64,000 nucleotides of DNA from Chitinophaga pinensis DSM 2588. Its GTDB lineage: Bacteria > Bacteroidota > Bacteroidia > Chitinophagales > Chitinophagaceae. The stretch's first letter is position 1, and every line of letters begins with the position of its first letter. Where the stretch lies: positions 2,226,001-2,290,000 of the forward strand of contig NC_013132.1 of NCBI RefSeq assembly GCF_000024005.1, written 5' to 3'. Positions 1 through 8,033 of this stretch are shown here, piece after piece. The notes under the pieces are model-generated. The model was not told the DNA's origin. It saw only the letters and a list, made by a program, of their open reading frames with translations, and did no database searches. Made by a program: the position numbers and the translations under genes.

Positions 1-573
1 ACTGTAACACATACGCGTACCACTAAAGAAACAGATATCACTATCTCGCTGAACCTCGATGGTACAGGTAAAGCTGATATCGAAACAGGTCTGGGTTTCT
101 TTGATCATATGCTGGATCAGATCGCACGTCATGGCAGCATTGACCTGACGGTAAAAGCCAAAGGTGATCTGCATATTGACGAGCATCACACAATCGAAGA
201 TACCGGTCTGGCACTGGGAGAAGCAATCGCACAGGCGCTGGCTGACAAGAGAGGTATTGAGCGTTATGGTTTCTGTTTGCCGATGGATGATTGTCTGGCA
301 CAGGCTGCTATTGACTTCGGTGGTCGCAACTGGATCGTATGGGATGCGAAATTTAGCCGTGAGAAGATAGGAGAGATGCCGACTGAAATGTTCTTCCATT
401 TCTTCAAATCATTCTCTGATGCGGCAAAATGTAACCTGAACATTAAAGCGGAAGGTGAAAACGAACACCACAAGATTGAGGCGATATTTAAAGTATTTGC
501 CAAAGCGATCAAGATGGCGGTAAAACGCAATCCGATGAATATGCAGCTGCCAAGCACGAAAGGCGTACTGTAA
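1..573 (+). CDS. hisB: Imidazoleglycerol-phosphate dehydratase, 5' end cut by window
   Basis: Catalyses dehydration of imidazole-glycerol phosphate to imidazole-acetol phosphate in histidine synthesis. The reading frame is open from the first base, and its first residues [13 protein letters not shown] belong to the protein, so the apparent Met at base 109 (in GFFDHMLDQ) is internal. Metal-binding His motifs typical of the family are visible: FFDHML, then DEHHTIED, and near the C-terminus NEHHKIEA. The visible 190 residues cover nearly the whole IGPD domain. Whether an N-terminal histidinol-phosphatase domain exists, as in bifunctional HisB, cannot be told because the start lies outside the window. 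Downstream lies the trp leader. Confidence 0.95.
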   Translation, partial: TVTHTRTTKETDITISLNLDGTGKADIETGLGFFDHMLDQIARHGSIDLTVKAKGDLHIDEHHTIEDTGLALGEAIAQALADKRGIERYGFCLPMDDCLAQAAIDFGGRNWIVWDAKFSREKIGEMPTEMFFHFFKSFSDAAKCNLNIKAEGENEHHKIEAIFKVFAKAIKMAVKRNPMNMQLPSTKGVL

Positions 574-776
574 TGGTAAGCAGCCATGTGCCGGGGAGGG
601 GGGAACGCCAGGAAAAAAGCGGAGGATAAGGCAAGGGCTTACCTGCGACGCCTGCATATATTGTGATTATCAACAGACATATCTGAAAAATCGTGAAATG
701 ATAAAACCGGTTATTATTAATAGAAAATCAATAAATACCCGGGAACTTATCACTTTACAAAGAATCTCAAAAAAAA

Positions 777-808
777 TTTGCATGTTTTCAAAAAAGACCA
801 GATATTTG
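777..808 (+). promoter_or_regulatory. Bacteroidota-type promoter of the trp operon
   Basis: TTTG at 777-780, a 20-nt spacer, and GATATTTG at 801-808 match the Bacteroidota consensus TTTG-N19-21-TAnnTTTG with one mismatch. Transcription would start near 813-816, just before the leader-peptide ATG at 828. The position is exactly where a promoter is needed for the attenuator that follows. No transcript data, so the start is inferred. Confidence 0.65.
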
Positions 809-827
809 TTCTGCAAGAAATTAAAAC

Positions 828-881
828 ATGAAGACAGTTATTACAAACAAGCATTGGTGGTGGCACAATATCAGATCCTGA
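828..881 (+). CDS. trpL: trp operon leader peptide (17 aa, three tandem Trp codons)
   Basis: A 17-codon ORF, MKTVITNKHWWWHNIRS, ends with TGA at 879-881. Three consecutive TGG codons (855-863) are flanked by His codons CAT and CAC. It lies 15 nt or so after the predicted transcription start and upstream of a strong intrinsic terminator and trpE. Scarce charged tRNA-Trp should stall the ribosome at 855-863, which covers the 5' strand of the first hairpin. This is the standard logic of ribosome-mediated attenuation. Two His codons are unusual for a trp leader and may matter because his genes follow trpA. It overlaps a longer, probably spurious ORF in another frame. Confidence 0.85.
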   Translation: MKTVITNKHWWWHNIRS

Positions 882-936
882 TAGAGTGTTACAGTGCCAT
901 GTTTCGTAATGAAATATAATTTGGAAGGCCCGCTGT
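861..936 (+). promoter_or_regulatory. trp attenuator: alternative pause and antiterminator hairpins
   Basis: Strand 1 is TGGCAC at 861-866 (the last Trp codon plus His codon) and pairs perfectly with strand 2, GTGCCA at 894-899. Strand 2 can instead pair with strand 3: ACAG (891-894) with CTGT (933-936), T895 with G932, and GCC (896-898) with GGC (927-929), leaving C930-C931 bulged. Strand 3 is the 5' arm of the terminator at 925-951, so the 2:3 pairing and the terminator exclude each other. A ribosome stalled on the Trp codons blocks strand 1 and would favour 2:3, letting trpE be transcribed. Base pairing is read directly; energies were not computed. Confidence 0.75.
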
Positions 937-962
937 TACACAGCGGGCCTTCTTCGTTTTTC
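925..962 (+). terminator. Intrinsic terminator of the trp attenuator
   Basis: A perfect 11-bp stem (925-935 with 941-951, AAGGCCCGCTG / CAGCGGGCCTT), a 5-nt loop and a T-rich tail to 962. Only 35 nt separate the tail from the trpE ATG, too short for a separate promoter, so the hairpin must lie inside the trpE transcript leader and act as an attenuator rather than as the end of the hisB transcript alone. Confidence 0.85.
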
Positions 963-997
963 AGATAGTCACCCAACAAAACTCAATCACAAATCCA

Positions 998-2407
998 ATG
1001 GGTAGTATTCAAGTCAAATCAAAATTCAAGAAAATGCTGGCAGACGTGTTCACGCCTGTTGGTATTTATCTGCGGCTCCGCGACAAATTCCCCGGTACGG
1101 TACTGCTGGAAAGTACTGACTATCGTGCCAGCGAAAACAGCTTCTCCTTCATCTGCATTCAGCCGATAGCAGGGATAGAAGTGACCAGTACAAAGGATTT
1201 TGAATTTAAATATCCTAACCTCCCGCCCGAAAGAAAGCAACTGAAAAACAAACAGAGCGTACTGGATGAGTTGCAGAAATTCCTCGGTAATTTCTCTTTC
1301 GCCGATAAGCCTGTACTGCCTGTCGTACACAGCCTGTTCGGATATAGTACATTTGAGTCCGTTCAGTTCTTCGAAACAATAGAATTCAATAAGGATAAGC
1401 AGAACGGGAACACTATCCCGCTGATGCGCTACCGGTTCTACCAATATATCATCGCCATCAATCACTTCAAAGACGAACTGTATTTATGCGAAAACCTGGT
1501 AGATGGCCTTGATAGCGAGTTTGATCACATCGAATCACTTATCAGACAGAAAGATGTGCCCAGCTACGGATTCAAGGCAGAAGGCGGAGAAAAGAGCAAC
1601 CTGACGAATGAGCAATTCATGGAAATCGTCGAAAAAGGTAAACAACACTGCTTCCGCGGAGACGTTTTCCAGGTGGTACTCTCCAGAGCCTTCCAACAGC
1701 AATTCAAAGGCGATGAATTCAATGTGTACCGCGCCCTCCGCTCTATCAACCCTTCTCCCTATCTCTTCTTCTTCGATTACGGTGATTACAAACTGATGGG
1801 CTCTTCTCCTGAAGCTCAGCTTATCATCAAAGATAATAAAGCCATAATTCACCCGATAGCAGGTACCTTCAAACGTACCGGTGATGACGAGCAGGACCGT
1901 GAACTGGCAGCCAAACTGCTGGAAGATCCGAAGGAAAATGCAGAGCATGTAATGCTGGTAGATCTGGCACGTAATGACCTCAGCAGACTGGCAACCGACG
2001 TGGAAGTAGAATCTTACAGAAAGATCCAGTACTATTCACACGTTATTCATCTGGTAAGTGAAGTGACCGGTAAGATCCAGCCCGGACTCAATCCTTTCTC
2101 CCTGCTGGCAGCCACTTTTCCTGCAGGTACCTTATCAGGTGCGCCAAAGTACAGAGCGATGGAAATTATCGATGAAAATGAGCCGACCGCACGTGGTTTC
2201 TATGGTGGTTGTATCGGTTCTGTAAGTTTCAACGGCGACTTCAATCACGCTATCATGATCCGCTCCATACTGAGCAAAGCGAACACGCTTTATTACCAGG
2301 CAGGCGCCGGTGTAGTGGCAAAGTCTGTAGCATCATCCGAACTGGAGGAAGTGAACAATAAACTGAATGCATTAAAACAGGCCATCATCCTGGCTCAAAA
2401 TATCTGA
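998..2407 (+). CDS. trpE: Anthranilate synthase component I
   Basis: Converts chorismate and ammonia (from TrpG) to anthranilate, the committed step of tryptophan synthesis. The 469-aa length is typical. The N-terminal domain carries the Trp feedback-binding motif LLES followed by the conserved Ser (VLLESTDYRASENSFSF), so the enzyme is probably feedback inhibited. The C-terminal chorismate-binding domain shows IAGTFKRTGDDEQDRELA, DLARNDLSR and PAGTLSGAPKYRAMEII. It is the first structural gene after the attenuator and ends 1 nt before trpG. Confidence 0.97.
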   Translation: MGSIQVKSKFKKMLADVFTPVGIYLRLRDKFPGTVLLESTDYRASENSFSFICIQPIAGIEVTSTKDFEFKYPNLPPERKQLKNKQSVLDELQKFLGNFSFADKPVLPVVHSLFGYSTFESVQFFETIEFNKDKQNGNTIPLMRYRFYQYIIAINHFKDELYLCENLVDGLDSEFDHIESLIRQKDVPSYGFKAEGGEKSNLTNEQFMEIVEKGKQHCFRGDVFQVVLSRAFQQQFKGDEFNVYRALRSINPSPYLFFFDYGDYKLMGSSPEAQLIIKDNKAIIHPIAGTFKRTGDDEQDRELAAKLLEDPKENAEHVMLVDLARNDLSRLATDVEVESYRKIQYYSHVIHLVSEVTGKIQPGLNPFSLLAATFPAGTLSGAPKYRAMEIIDENEPTARGFYGGCIGSVSFNGDFNHAIMIRSILSKANTLYYQAGAGVVAKSVASSELEEVNNKLNALKQAIILAQNI

Positions 2408-2408
2408 C

Positions 2409-2978
2409 ATGAACATTCTGGTGTTTGATAATTACGATTCTTTTACCTACAACCTGGTGCACCTGGTGGAAAAGATCATCAATGGTAAAGTGACGGTGGT
2501 ACGCAATGATGAAATTCCATTAGAGAAAGTAAAAGACTATGATAAAATCATTCTCTCTCCTGGTCCCGGTATTCCTGAAGAAGCAGGATTACTGCTGCCG
2601 CTGATCAAAGAATATGCGCCAAGCAAATCAATCTTCGGCGTTTGTCTGGGTCAACAGGCAATAGGAGAGGCTTTTGGTGCGAAACTAATCAACCTGAAAG
2701 ATGTGTACCACGGTGTAGCTACCAATGTGAACATTACTGCAAGAGACGGCAGACTGTTCAACGGCTTGCCTGATACACTGGAAGTAGGTCGTTATCACTC
2801 ATGGGTGGTGGACGAAGCCACATTGCCGGCAGAGCTGACTATAACAGCAAAAGACGACAATAACTATATCATGGCGCTGCAACACAATACATATGATGTG
2901 AGTGGCGTACAGTTCCACCCGGAAAGCGTACTGACGCCACGTGGTGAACAGATCCTTCGTAACTGGTTGAATGCATAA
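2409..2978 (+). CDS. trpG: Anthranilate synthase component II (glutamine amidotransferase)
   Basis: Supplies ammonia from glutamine to TrpE. A class I amidotransferase of 189 aa with nucleophile Cys in GVCLGQQAIGEAFG, catalytic His and Glu in GVQFHPESVLT, and oxyanion-loop SPGPGIPEEAG. It is not fused to TrpD, unlike in enterobacteria. It sits 1 nt after trpE. The same gene might also serve p-aminobenzoate synthase, as in some bacteria; nothing here decides this. Confidence 0.96.
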   Translation: MNILVFDNYDSFTYNLVHLVEKIINGKVTVVRNDEIPLEKVKDYDKIILSPGPGIPEEAGLLLPLIKEYAPSKSIFGVCLGQQAIGEAFGAKLINLKDVYHGVATNVNITARDGRLFNGLPDTLEVGRYHSWVVDEATLPAELTITAKDDNNYIMALQHNTYDVSGVQFHPESVLTPRGEQILRNWLNA

Positions 2979-2988
2979 ATTCCGAGTA

Positions 2989-3984
2989 ATGAAAAAGATA
3001 CTTAATTACCTTTTTGAACATAAAACATTTACCCGTGAGGCAGCCAAAGAGATACTGATCAGTATTTCCAAAGGCATGTACAATGAGAGTGAACTGGCGG
3101 CATTTATGACCGTGTTCCTCATGCGCAGCATTACGGTAGAAGAACTGCTGGGTTTCCGCGACGCATTACTGGAACTCTGTATCCCGGTTAATCTGAACGG
3201 ATATGAAGTACTGGATATCGTAGGTACCGGTGGCGATGGTAAAAATACTTTCAACGTATCCACACTCTCCTGTTTCATCGTAGCAGGCGCTGGTGGAAAG
3301 GTGGCGAAACACGGTAACTACGGGGTATCCTCCATCAGTGGCGCCTCCAACCTGATGGAATCAGCCGGATATAAATTCAAAAACGATGACGCCAGACTGA
3401 GAGAGGAACTGGAAGAAGCAGGTGTTTGTTTCCTGCACGCTCCTTTGTTCCACCCTGCGTTGAAAAATGTGGCAGGTATCCGTCGTCAGCTGGGTATCCG
3501 TACGTTCTTTAATATGCTTGGTCCGCTGGTAAATCCGGCTTTTGCACAGCATCAGCTGATCGGCGTATATAGCCTGGAACTGGCAAGGGTATACAATTAC
3601 CTGTTCCAGCAGACTGACAAGCAATATGCGATCGTTTATAGTCTGGACGGTTATGATGAGATATCCCTGACAGCAGATACACGTGTTATTACCAATGAAG
3701 GTGAAAGAGACTGGACGCCTGAGCAGTTGGGTAAACGCAAGGTATATCCTGAAGATATCTACGGTGGTAATACGGTGGAAGCAGCCTCCAAGATCTTTAT
3801 GAAAATCCTGAAAGGGGAAGGTACATGGGCACAGAACTCTGTAGTAATGGCTAACGCCGCTATGGGACTGTACTGCATGAAAAAATATGATAACTACGCG
3901 GATTGTTTCCAGGCAGCTGTTGAGTCACTGGAATCAGGCGCAGCACACAACGCGTTTAAGAAGTTGATAAGCTTGCAATCATGA
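2989..3984 (+). CDS. trpD: Anthranilate phosphoribosyltransferase
   Basis: Transfers the phosphoribosyl group of PRPP to anthranilate. The glycine-rich PRPP-binding motif IVGTGGDGKNTFNVST and KHGNYGVSS are clear, as is RRQLGIRTFFNMLGPLVNP. An ATG at 2971 would overlap trpG by 8 nt and add MHKFRV; the ATG at 2989 (MKKILNYLFEHKTF) matches the family start better and is preferred, giving 331 aa. It overlaps trpC by 4 nt (ATGA), consistent with translational coupling. Confidence 0.95.
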   Translation: MKKILNYLFEHKTFTREAAKEILISISKGMYNESELAAFMTVFLMRSITVEELLGFRDALLELCIPVNLNGYEVLDIVGTGGDGKNTFNVSTLSCFIVAGAGGKVAKHGNYGVSSISGASNLMESAGYKFKNDDARLREELEEAGVCFLHAPLFHPALKNVAGIRRQLGIRTFFNMLGPLVNPAFAQHQLIGVYSLELARVYNYLFQQTDKQYAIVYSLDGYDEISLTADTRVITNEGERDWTPEQLGKRKVYPEDIYGGNTVEAASKIFMKILKGEGTWAQNSVVMANAAMGLYCMKKYDNYADCFQAAVESLESGAAHNAFKKLISLQS

Positions 3985-4781
3985 AAAATATCCTTACAGA
4001 AATAGTAGCCCATAAGCATGTGGAAGTGGCAGCCCGCAAACAACAGCGGAGTGTGGAAGAGCTGGAACAGGCATCCTGGTTTAAGTGCACCTCTTTGTCA
4101 CTGGCGCAGTTTCTGCAGGATCCTGCAAAGACAGGTATCATTGCAGAGTTCAAAAGGCGTTCTCCTTCAAAAGGATTGATCAACGGCGACGTAACCGTAC
4201 AGGACGTGACCACTGCTTATACCCGCTATGGTGCATCCGGATTATCAGTACTGACAGATGAGAAATTCTTCGGTGGTTCTTCTGATGATCTGCAACAGGC
4301 GCGTATACTGAATAATATTCCGATCCTGCGTAAGGACTTTATCGTAGACGAGTATCAGATTGTCGAAGCAAAAGCGATCGGTGCTGACGTGATCCTGCTG
4401 ATTGCAGAATGTCTCACAAAAGCAGAAGTGGCCCAGCTGGCGAAGTTTGCCCACAATCTCGGACTGGAAGTATTGCTGGAAGTACATAGCGGCGATCAGC
4501 TGGAAAAGGTGACTGATCATATACAGCTGGTAGGTGTGAATAACCGGGATCTGACAACGTTCAATGTCGACTTTAACCGTTCCTGCGAACTGGCGCCACA
4601 GATACCTGCAGATAAATGTAAAGTAGCAGAAAGTGGTATCAGTAATACAGATGCAATCCTTACGCTGAAAGCAGCAGGTTTCCAGGGATTCCTGATCGGA
4701 GAACATTTCATGCGGCAGGAAAATCCACCGAGAGCATTTGAACAATTTGTAACAGAACTGGCCAACAAATCAGCAAAATGA
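3981..4781 (+). CDS. trpC: Indole-3-glycerol phosphate synthase
   Basis: Closes the indole ring of carboxyphenylamino-deoxyribulose phosphate. A TIM barrel of 266 aa with characteristic motifs IIAEFKRRSPSKG (N-terminal catalytic Lys), LSVLTDEKFFGGS, ILRKDFIVDEYQI, LEVHSG, GVNNRDLTTF and AESGISN. It is monofunctional, unlike the TrpC-TrpF fusion of E. coli. Both ends overlap neighbours by 4 nt (ATGA). Confidence 0.97.
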   Translation: MKNILTEIVAHKHVEVAARKQQRSVEELEQASWFKCTSLSLAQFLQDPAKTGIIAEFKRRSPSKGLINGDVTVQDVTTAYTRYGASGLSVLTDEKFFGGSSDDLQQARILNNIPILRKDFIVDEYQIVEAKAIGADVILLIAECLTKAEVAQLAKFAHNLGLEVLLEVHSGDQLEKVTDHIQLVGVNNRDLTTFNVDFNRSCELAPQIPADKCKVAESGISNTDAILTLKAAGFQGFLIGEHFMRQENPPRAFEQFVTELANKSAK

Positions 4782-5413
4782 AAATAAAGGTCTGCGGTAT
4801 CACCCGGAAAGAAGACCTGCAAAGACTGGTCGAATACCAGGTGCATTATGCCGGTTTAATATTTTACGAAAAGTCTCCCCGCTTTGCAGCGCCGAAGATA
4901 GATGGACGCACTGTAAGGGAGATAGCTGGTATCAAAAAAGTAGGTGTGTTTGTAAACGCGTTGCTTGAACAGGTACAACGTACGATACTTGATTACGGGC
5001 TGGATATGGTGCAGTTGCACGGTGATGAAACGCCTGCTTTCTGTGCTGCTATCCGTGAACAGGTACAGGTGATCAAAGCTTTCAGATTAGGGGAGGACGT
5101 TAACTGGTCAGCGCTATTGGCCGCATATATACCGGTGACAGATTATTTCCTGTTTGATACAGAAGCGGGTAAGGCTTATGGCGGTACCGGCAAACGTTTC
5201 AACTGGGAATTACTACAGACATATCCATATACGCATCCTTTTTATCTGAGTGGAGGTATCGGGCTGGACGAAACACCTGAACTGCTGGAATTACAGCTGC
5301 CGGCTTTATTCGCAGTAGATGTGAACAGCAGATTTGAGGACCGGCCGGGTGTGAAGAACATGGAAAAGGTGCGCTTATTTACAGATCAGATTCAATCAAC
5401 TTATTTAAAATAA
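4778..5413 (+). CDS. trpF: Phosphoribosylanthranilate isomerase
   Basis: Catalyses the Amadori rearrangement of phosphoribosylanthranilate. A TIM barrel of 211 aa with the catalytic Cys in [14 protein letters not shown], conserved [17 protein letters not shown], catalytic Asp in [21 protein letters not shown], and phosphate-binding LSGGIGLDE and VDVNSRFE. It starts within the trpC stop (ATGA). Confidence 0.96.
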   Translation: MKIKVCGITRKEDLQRLVEYQVHYAGLIFYEKSPRFAAPKIDGRTVREIAGIKKVGVFVNALLEQVQRTILDYGLDMVQLHGDETPAFCAAIREQVQVIKAFRLGEDVNWSALLAAYIPVTDYFLFDTEAGKAYGGTGKRFNWELLQTYPYTHPFYLSGGIGLDETPELLELQLPALFAVDVNSRFEDRPGVKNMEKVRLFTDQIQSTYLK

Positions 5414-5420
5414 TCATAGC

Positions 5421-6647
5421 ATGAAGATAGCGGAAAACACGTTCGGCTCTAAGTATCATGTAGATGAAAAAGGCTTTTACGGCAGATTTGGCGGCGCTTA
5501 CATTCCGGAGATGTTGTTTCCGAATGTAGACGAGCTACAGCGTAATTACCTGGAGATCCTGAAAGATCCTTCCTTTCAGCAGGAGTTCGATCAACTGCTG
5601 CGCGATTATGTAGGACGCCCTTCTCCCTTGTATTTTGCAAAACGTTTGTCTGAAAAATATAAGGCAAAGATCTATCTGAAACGTGAAGATCTGAACCATA
5701 CCGGTGCACATAAAGTGAATAACACCATCGGACAGATCCTGCTGGCACAACGCCTGGGTAAGACGCGTATCATTGCGGAAACCGGTGCTGGTCAGCATGG
5801 GGTAGCAACAGCTACCGTATGTGCGCTGATGGGACTGGAGTGTGTAGTGTATATGGGTAGTATTGACATTCAGCGCCAGGCGCCGAATGTGGCCCGTATG
5901 AAAATGCTGGGTGCTACAGTGGTACCTGCCACAAGTGGTAGTCAGACACTGAAAGACGCCTGTAATGAGGCGATCCGCGACTGGATTAACAATCCGGTAG
6001 ATACGCACTATATACTGGGAACAGCTGCTGGTCCGCATCCATATCCGGATATGGTAACCCGCTTTCAGTCTGTGATCAGTGAAGAAATAAAGAAACAGTT
6101 ACTCGAAAAGACCGGCAAGGAAAACCCTGACTACGTAATGGCTTGTATCGGTGGCGGTAGTAACGCTGCTGGTGCTTACTATCACTTCCTGGATGAACCG
6201 GATGTGAAACTGATTGCGATAGAGGCAGGTGGTAAAGGTGTACATTCCGGTCATTCAGCAGCGACTACGCAGCTGGGTAAACTGGGTATCATTCACGCCA
6301 GCAAGACATTGCTGATGCAGACAGAAGACGGACAGATCACTGAGCCTTATTCTATTTCTGCCGGATTGGATTATCCGGGTATTGGTCCTCTGCATTCGCA
6401 TCTTTATGAAACCGGTCGTGCTACTTTCCTGAATGCGACTGATGATGAAGCCTTACAGGCAGCTTATGAGCTGACCCGTCTGGAAGGAATCATTCCTGCA
6501 CTGGAATCCTCTCATGCACTGGCAAAACTCGGACAGGTAGCCTTCAAACCAGATGATGTGGTGGTGGTGTGTCTGAGTGGCCGTGGTGATAAGGACATGG
6601 AAACATACATTCGTAATTTGCCTGCTAACACTGGTGGTAACGTATAA
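5421..6647 (+). CDS. trpB: Tryptophan synthase beta subunit
   Basis: PLP enzyme joining indole and serine to tryptophan. The PLP-binding Lys lies in [15 protein letters not shown], the [13 protein letters not shown] loop binds serine, and [14 protein letters not shown] binds the PLP phosphate. [13 protein letters not shown] and [16 protein letters not shown] are typical of TrpB1. Its 408 aa are normal for the family. It lies 7 nt after trpF and 9 nt before trpA, its complex partner. Confidence 0.98.
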   Translation: MKIAENTFGSKYHVDEKGFYGRFGGAYIPEMLFPNVDELQRNYLEILKDPSFQQEFDQLLRDYVGRPSPLYFAKRLSEKYKAKIYLKREDLNHTGAHKVNNTIGQILLAQRLGKTRIIAETGAGQHGVATATVCALMGLECVVYMGSIDIQRQAPNVARMKMLGATVVPATSGSQTLKDACNEAIRDWINNPVDTHYILGTAAGPHPYPDMVTRFQSVISEEIKKQLLEKTGKENPDYVMACIGGGSNAAGAYYHFLDEPDVKLIAIEAGGKGVHSGHSAATTQLGKLGIIHASKTLLMQTEDGQITEPYSISAGLDYPGIGPLHSHLYETGRATFLNATDDEALQAAYELTRLEGIIPALESSHALAKLGQVAFKPDDVVVVCLSGRGDKDMETYIRNLPANTGGNV

Positions 6648-6656
6648 ATATATTTT

Positions 6657-7433
6657 ATGAGCAATCGTATAGATCAATTATTTGCCGGCAAAAAAACGGG
6701 TGTACTGAACATCTACTGCACAGCAGGATTTCCTGAACTGAACGATACGCTGCCTGTCATGCAATCTTTACAACAGCATGGGGCCGATATGATAGAACTG
6801 GGTATGCCATTCTCTGATCCGCTGGCTGACGGGCCGGTGATCCAGGATAGTAGCACCCGCGCCATTAAGAATGGTATGAGTCTGAAAGTGCTGTTTGAAC
6901 AGCTGAAAGATTTCAGACAACATATCCACCTGCCGGTTTTACTGATGGGGTATCTTAATCCGGTGTTACTGTACGGTATTGAGGAATTTTGTAAAAAATG
7001 TGCCGAAGTGGGTGTGGATGGTGTTATACTGCCTGACTTACCGATGAACGAATATGAGCAGGAGTATAAACCTGTATTCGAAAAATACAACCTGCACCTG
7101 ATCTTCCTGGTAACGCCGGAAACGAGTGAGGAAAGGATCAAAAAGATCGATAGTGTAAGTAAAGGTTTTGTATATGCGGTATCCTCTTCTTCCACTACAG
7201 GGAAGGATAAGGACATGGGGCATCAGCAGGTATATTTCGAAAGACTGAAAGCACTCGCCCTGAAGAATCCGGTGCTGATCGGGTTTGGTATCAAAGATAA
7301 AGCTACCTTTGACGCTGCCGCATCCAACAGTAATGGGGGAATTATCGGTACTGCCTTTATCCGCGCAATTGAAAATACGACCAACCTGGATACTACAATA
7401 AAAGAATTTATTGCAGGCGTAAAACACAACTAG
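6657..7433 (+). CDS. trpA: Tryptophan synthase alpha subunit
   Basis: Cleaves indole-3-glycerol phosphate and passes indole to TrpB through the intersubunit tunnel. A 258-aa TIM barrel; catalytic Glu and Asp are visible in MIELGMPFSDPLADGPVIQ. Other family signatures are YLNPVLLYG, GVILPDLPMNE and VYAVSSSSTTG. The hisH ATG begins only 3 nt after the stop, so trp and distal his genes are probably on one message. Confidence 0.97.
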   Translation: MSNRIDQLFAGKKTGVLNIYCTAGFPELNDTLPVMQSLQQHGADMIELGMPFSDPLADGPVIQDSSTRAIKNGMSLKVLFEQLKDFRQHIHLPVLLMGYLNPVLLYGIEEFCKKCAEVGVDGVILPDLPMNEYEQEYKPVFEKYNLHLIFLVTPETSEERIKKIDSVSKGFVYAVSSSSTTGKDKDMGHQQVYFERLKALALKNPVLIGFGIKDKATFDAAASNSNGGIIGTAFIRAIENTTNLDTTIKEFIAGVKHN

Positions 7434-7436
7434 AAT

Positions 7437-8030
7437 ATGAAAACGGTTATCATAAAATACAATGCCGGTAATATCCGTTCGGTGATGTTCGCACTGGACA
7501 GAATAGGCGTGGAGGGCATTGTAACAGACGATCCGGAAGCGATAAAATCAGCAGATAAGGTGATCTTCCCGGGTGTGGGAGAGGCCAGCACTGCAATGAA
7601 TTATCTGAAGGAAAGAAACCTGGATAAGCTGATCAAAGAACTGAAACAGCCAGTCCTGGGTATCTGTCTGGGTATGCAGCTTATGTGCAAACATTCTGAA
7701 GAGAACAACACACCTTGTCTGGGTATCTTCGATGTGGAGGTAAAACGCTTCACTTCACCAGTGGATAATCTGCTGAAAATACCTCAGATCGGCTGGAATA
7801 ATATTACAGGATTATACAGCACCATGTTTGAGCATGTGCCGGAGAATTCCTACATGTATTTTGTACATAGTTATTATGCGGCATTGGCCCCTGATACGGT
7901 AGCCACTGCCAACTACGTGATTAACTACAGTGCAGGATTACAGAAAGATAATTTCTATGCTGTACAGTTCCACCCGGAGAAATCCGCTACTGTGGGACAG
8001 AAAATACTGGAAAATTTCCTGAAGTTATAA
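7437..8030 (+). CDS. hisH: Imidazole glycerol phosphate synthase, glutaminase subunit
   Basis: Generates ammonia for HisF in the fifth step of histidine synthesis. Catalytic Cys is in LGICLGMQLMC and His-Glu in AVQFHPEKSA; the oxyanion strand is IFPGVGEAST. Its 197 aa are normal. It starts 3 nt after trpA and ends 3 nt before the GNAT-HisA ORF, so it appears to be transcribed with the trp operon, separated from hisB by seven trp genes. Confidence 0.96.
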   Translation: MKTVIIKYNAGNIRSVMFALDRIGVEGIVTDDPEAIKSADKVIFPGVGEASTAMNYLKERNLDKLIKELKQPVLGICLGMQLMCKHSEENNTPCLGIFDVEVKRFTSPVDNLLKIPQIGWNNITGLYSTMFEHVPENSYMYFVHSYYAALAPDTVATANYVINYSAGLQKDNFYAVQFHPEKSATVGQKILENFLKL

Positions 8031-8033
8031 GTA

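Noticed and set aside
575..643. GGTAAGC/GCTTACC pairing after hisB as a terminator
   Set aside because: Only 7 bp with a 55-nt loop and no T tail.
698..919. 73-codon plus-strand ORF between hisB and trpE
   Set aside because: It overlaps the trp promoter, leader peptide and attenuator in another frame, has no family resemblance and contains no Trp; the leader peptide at 828-881 explains the region better.
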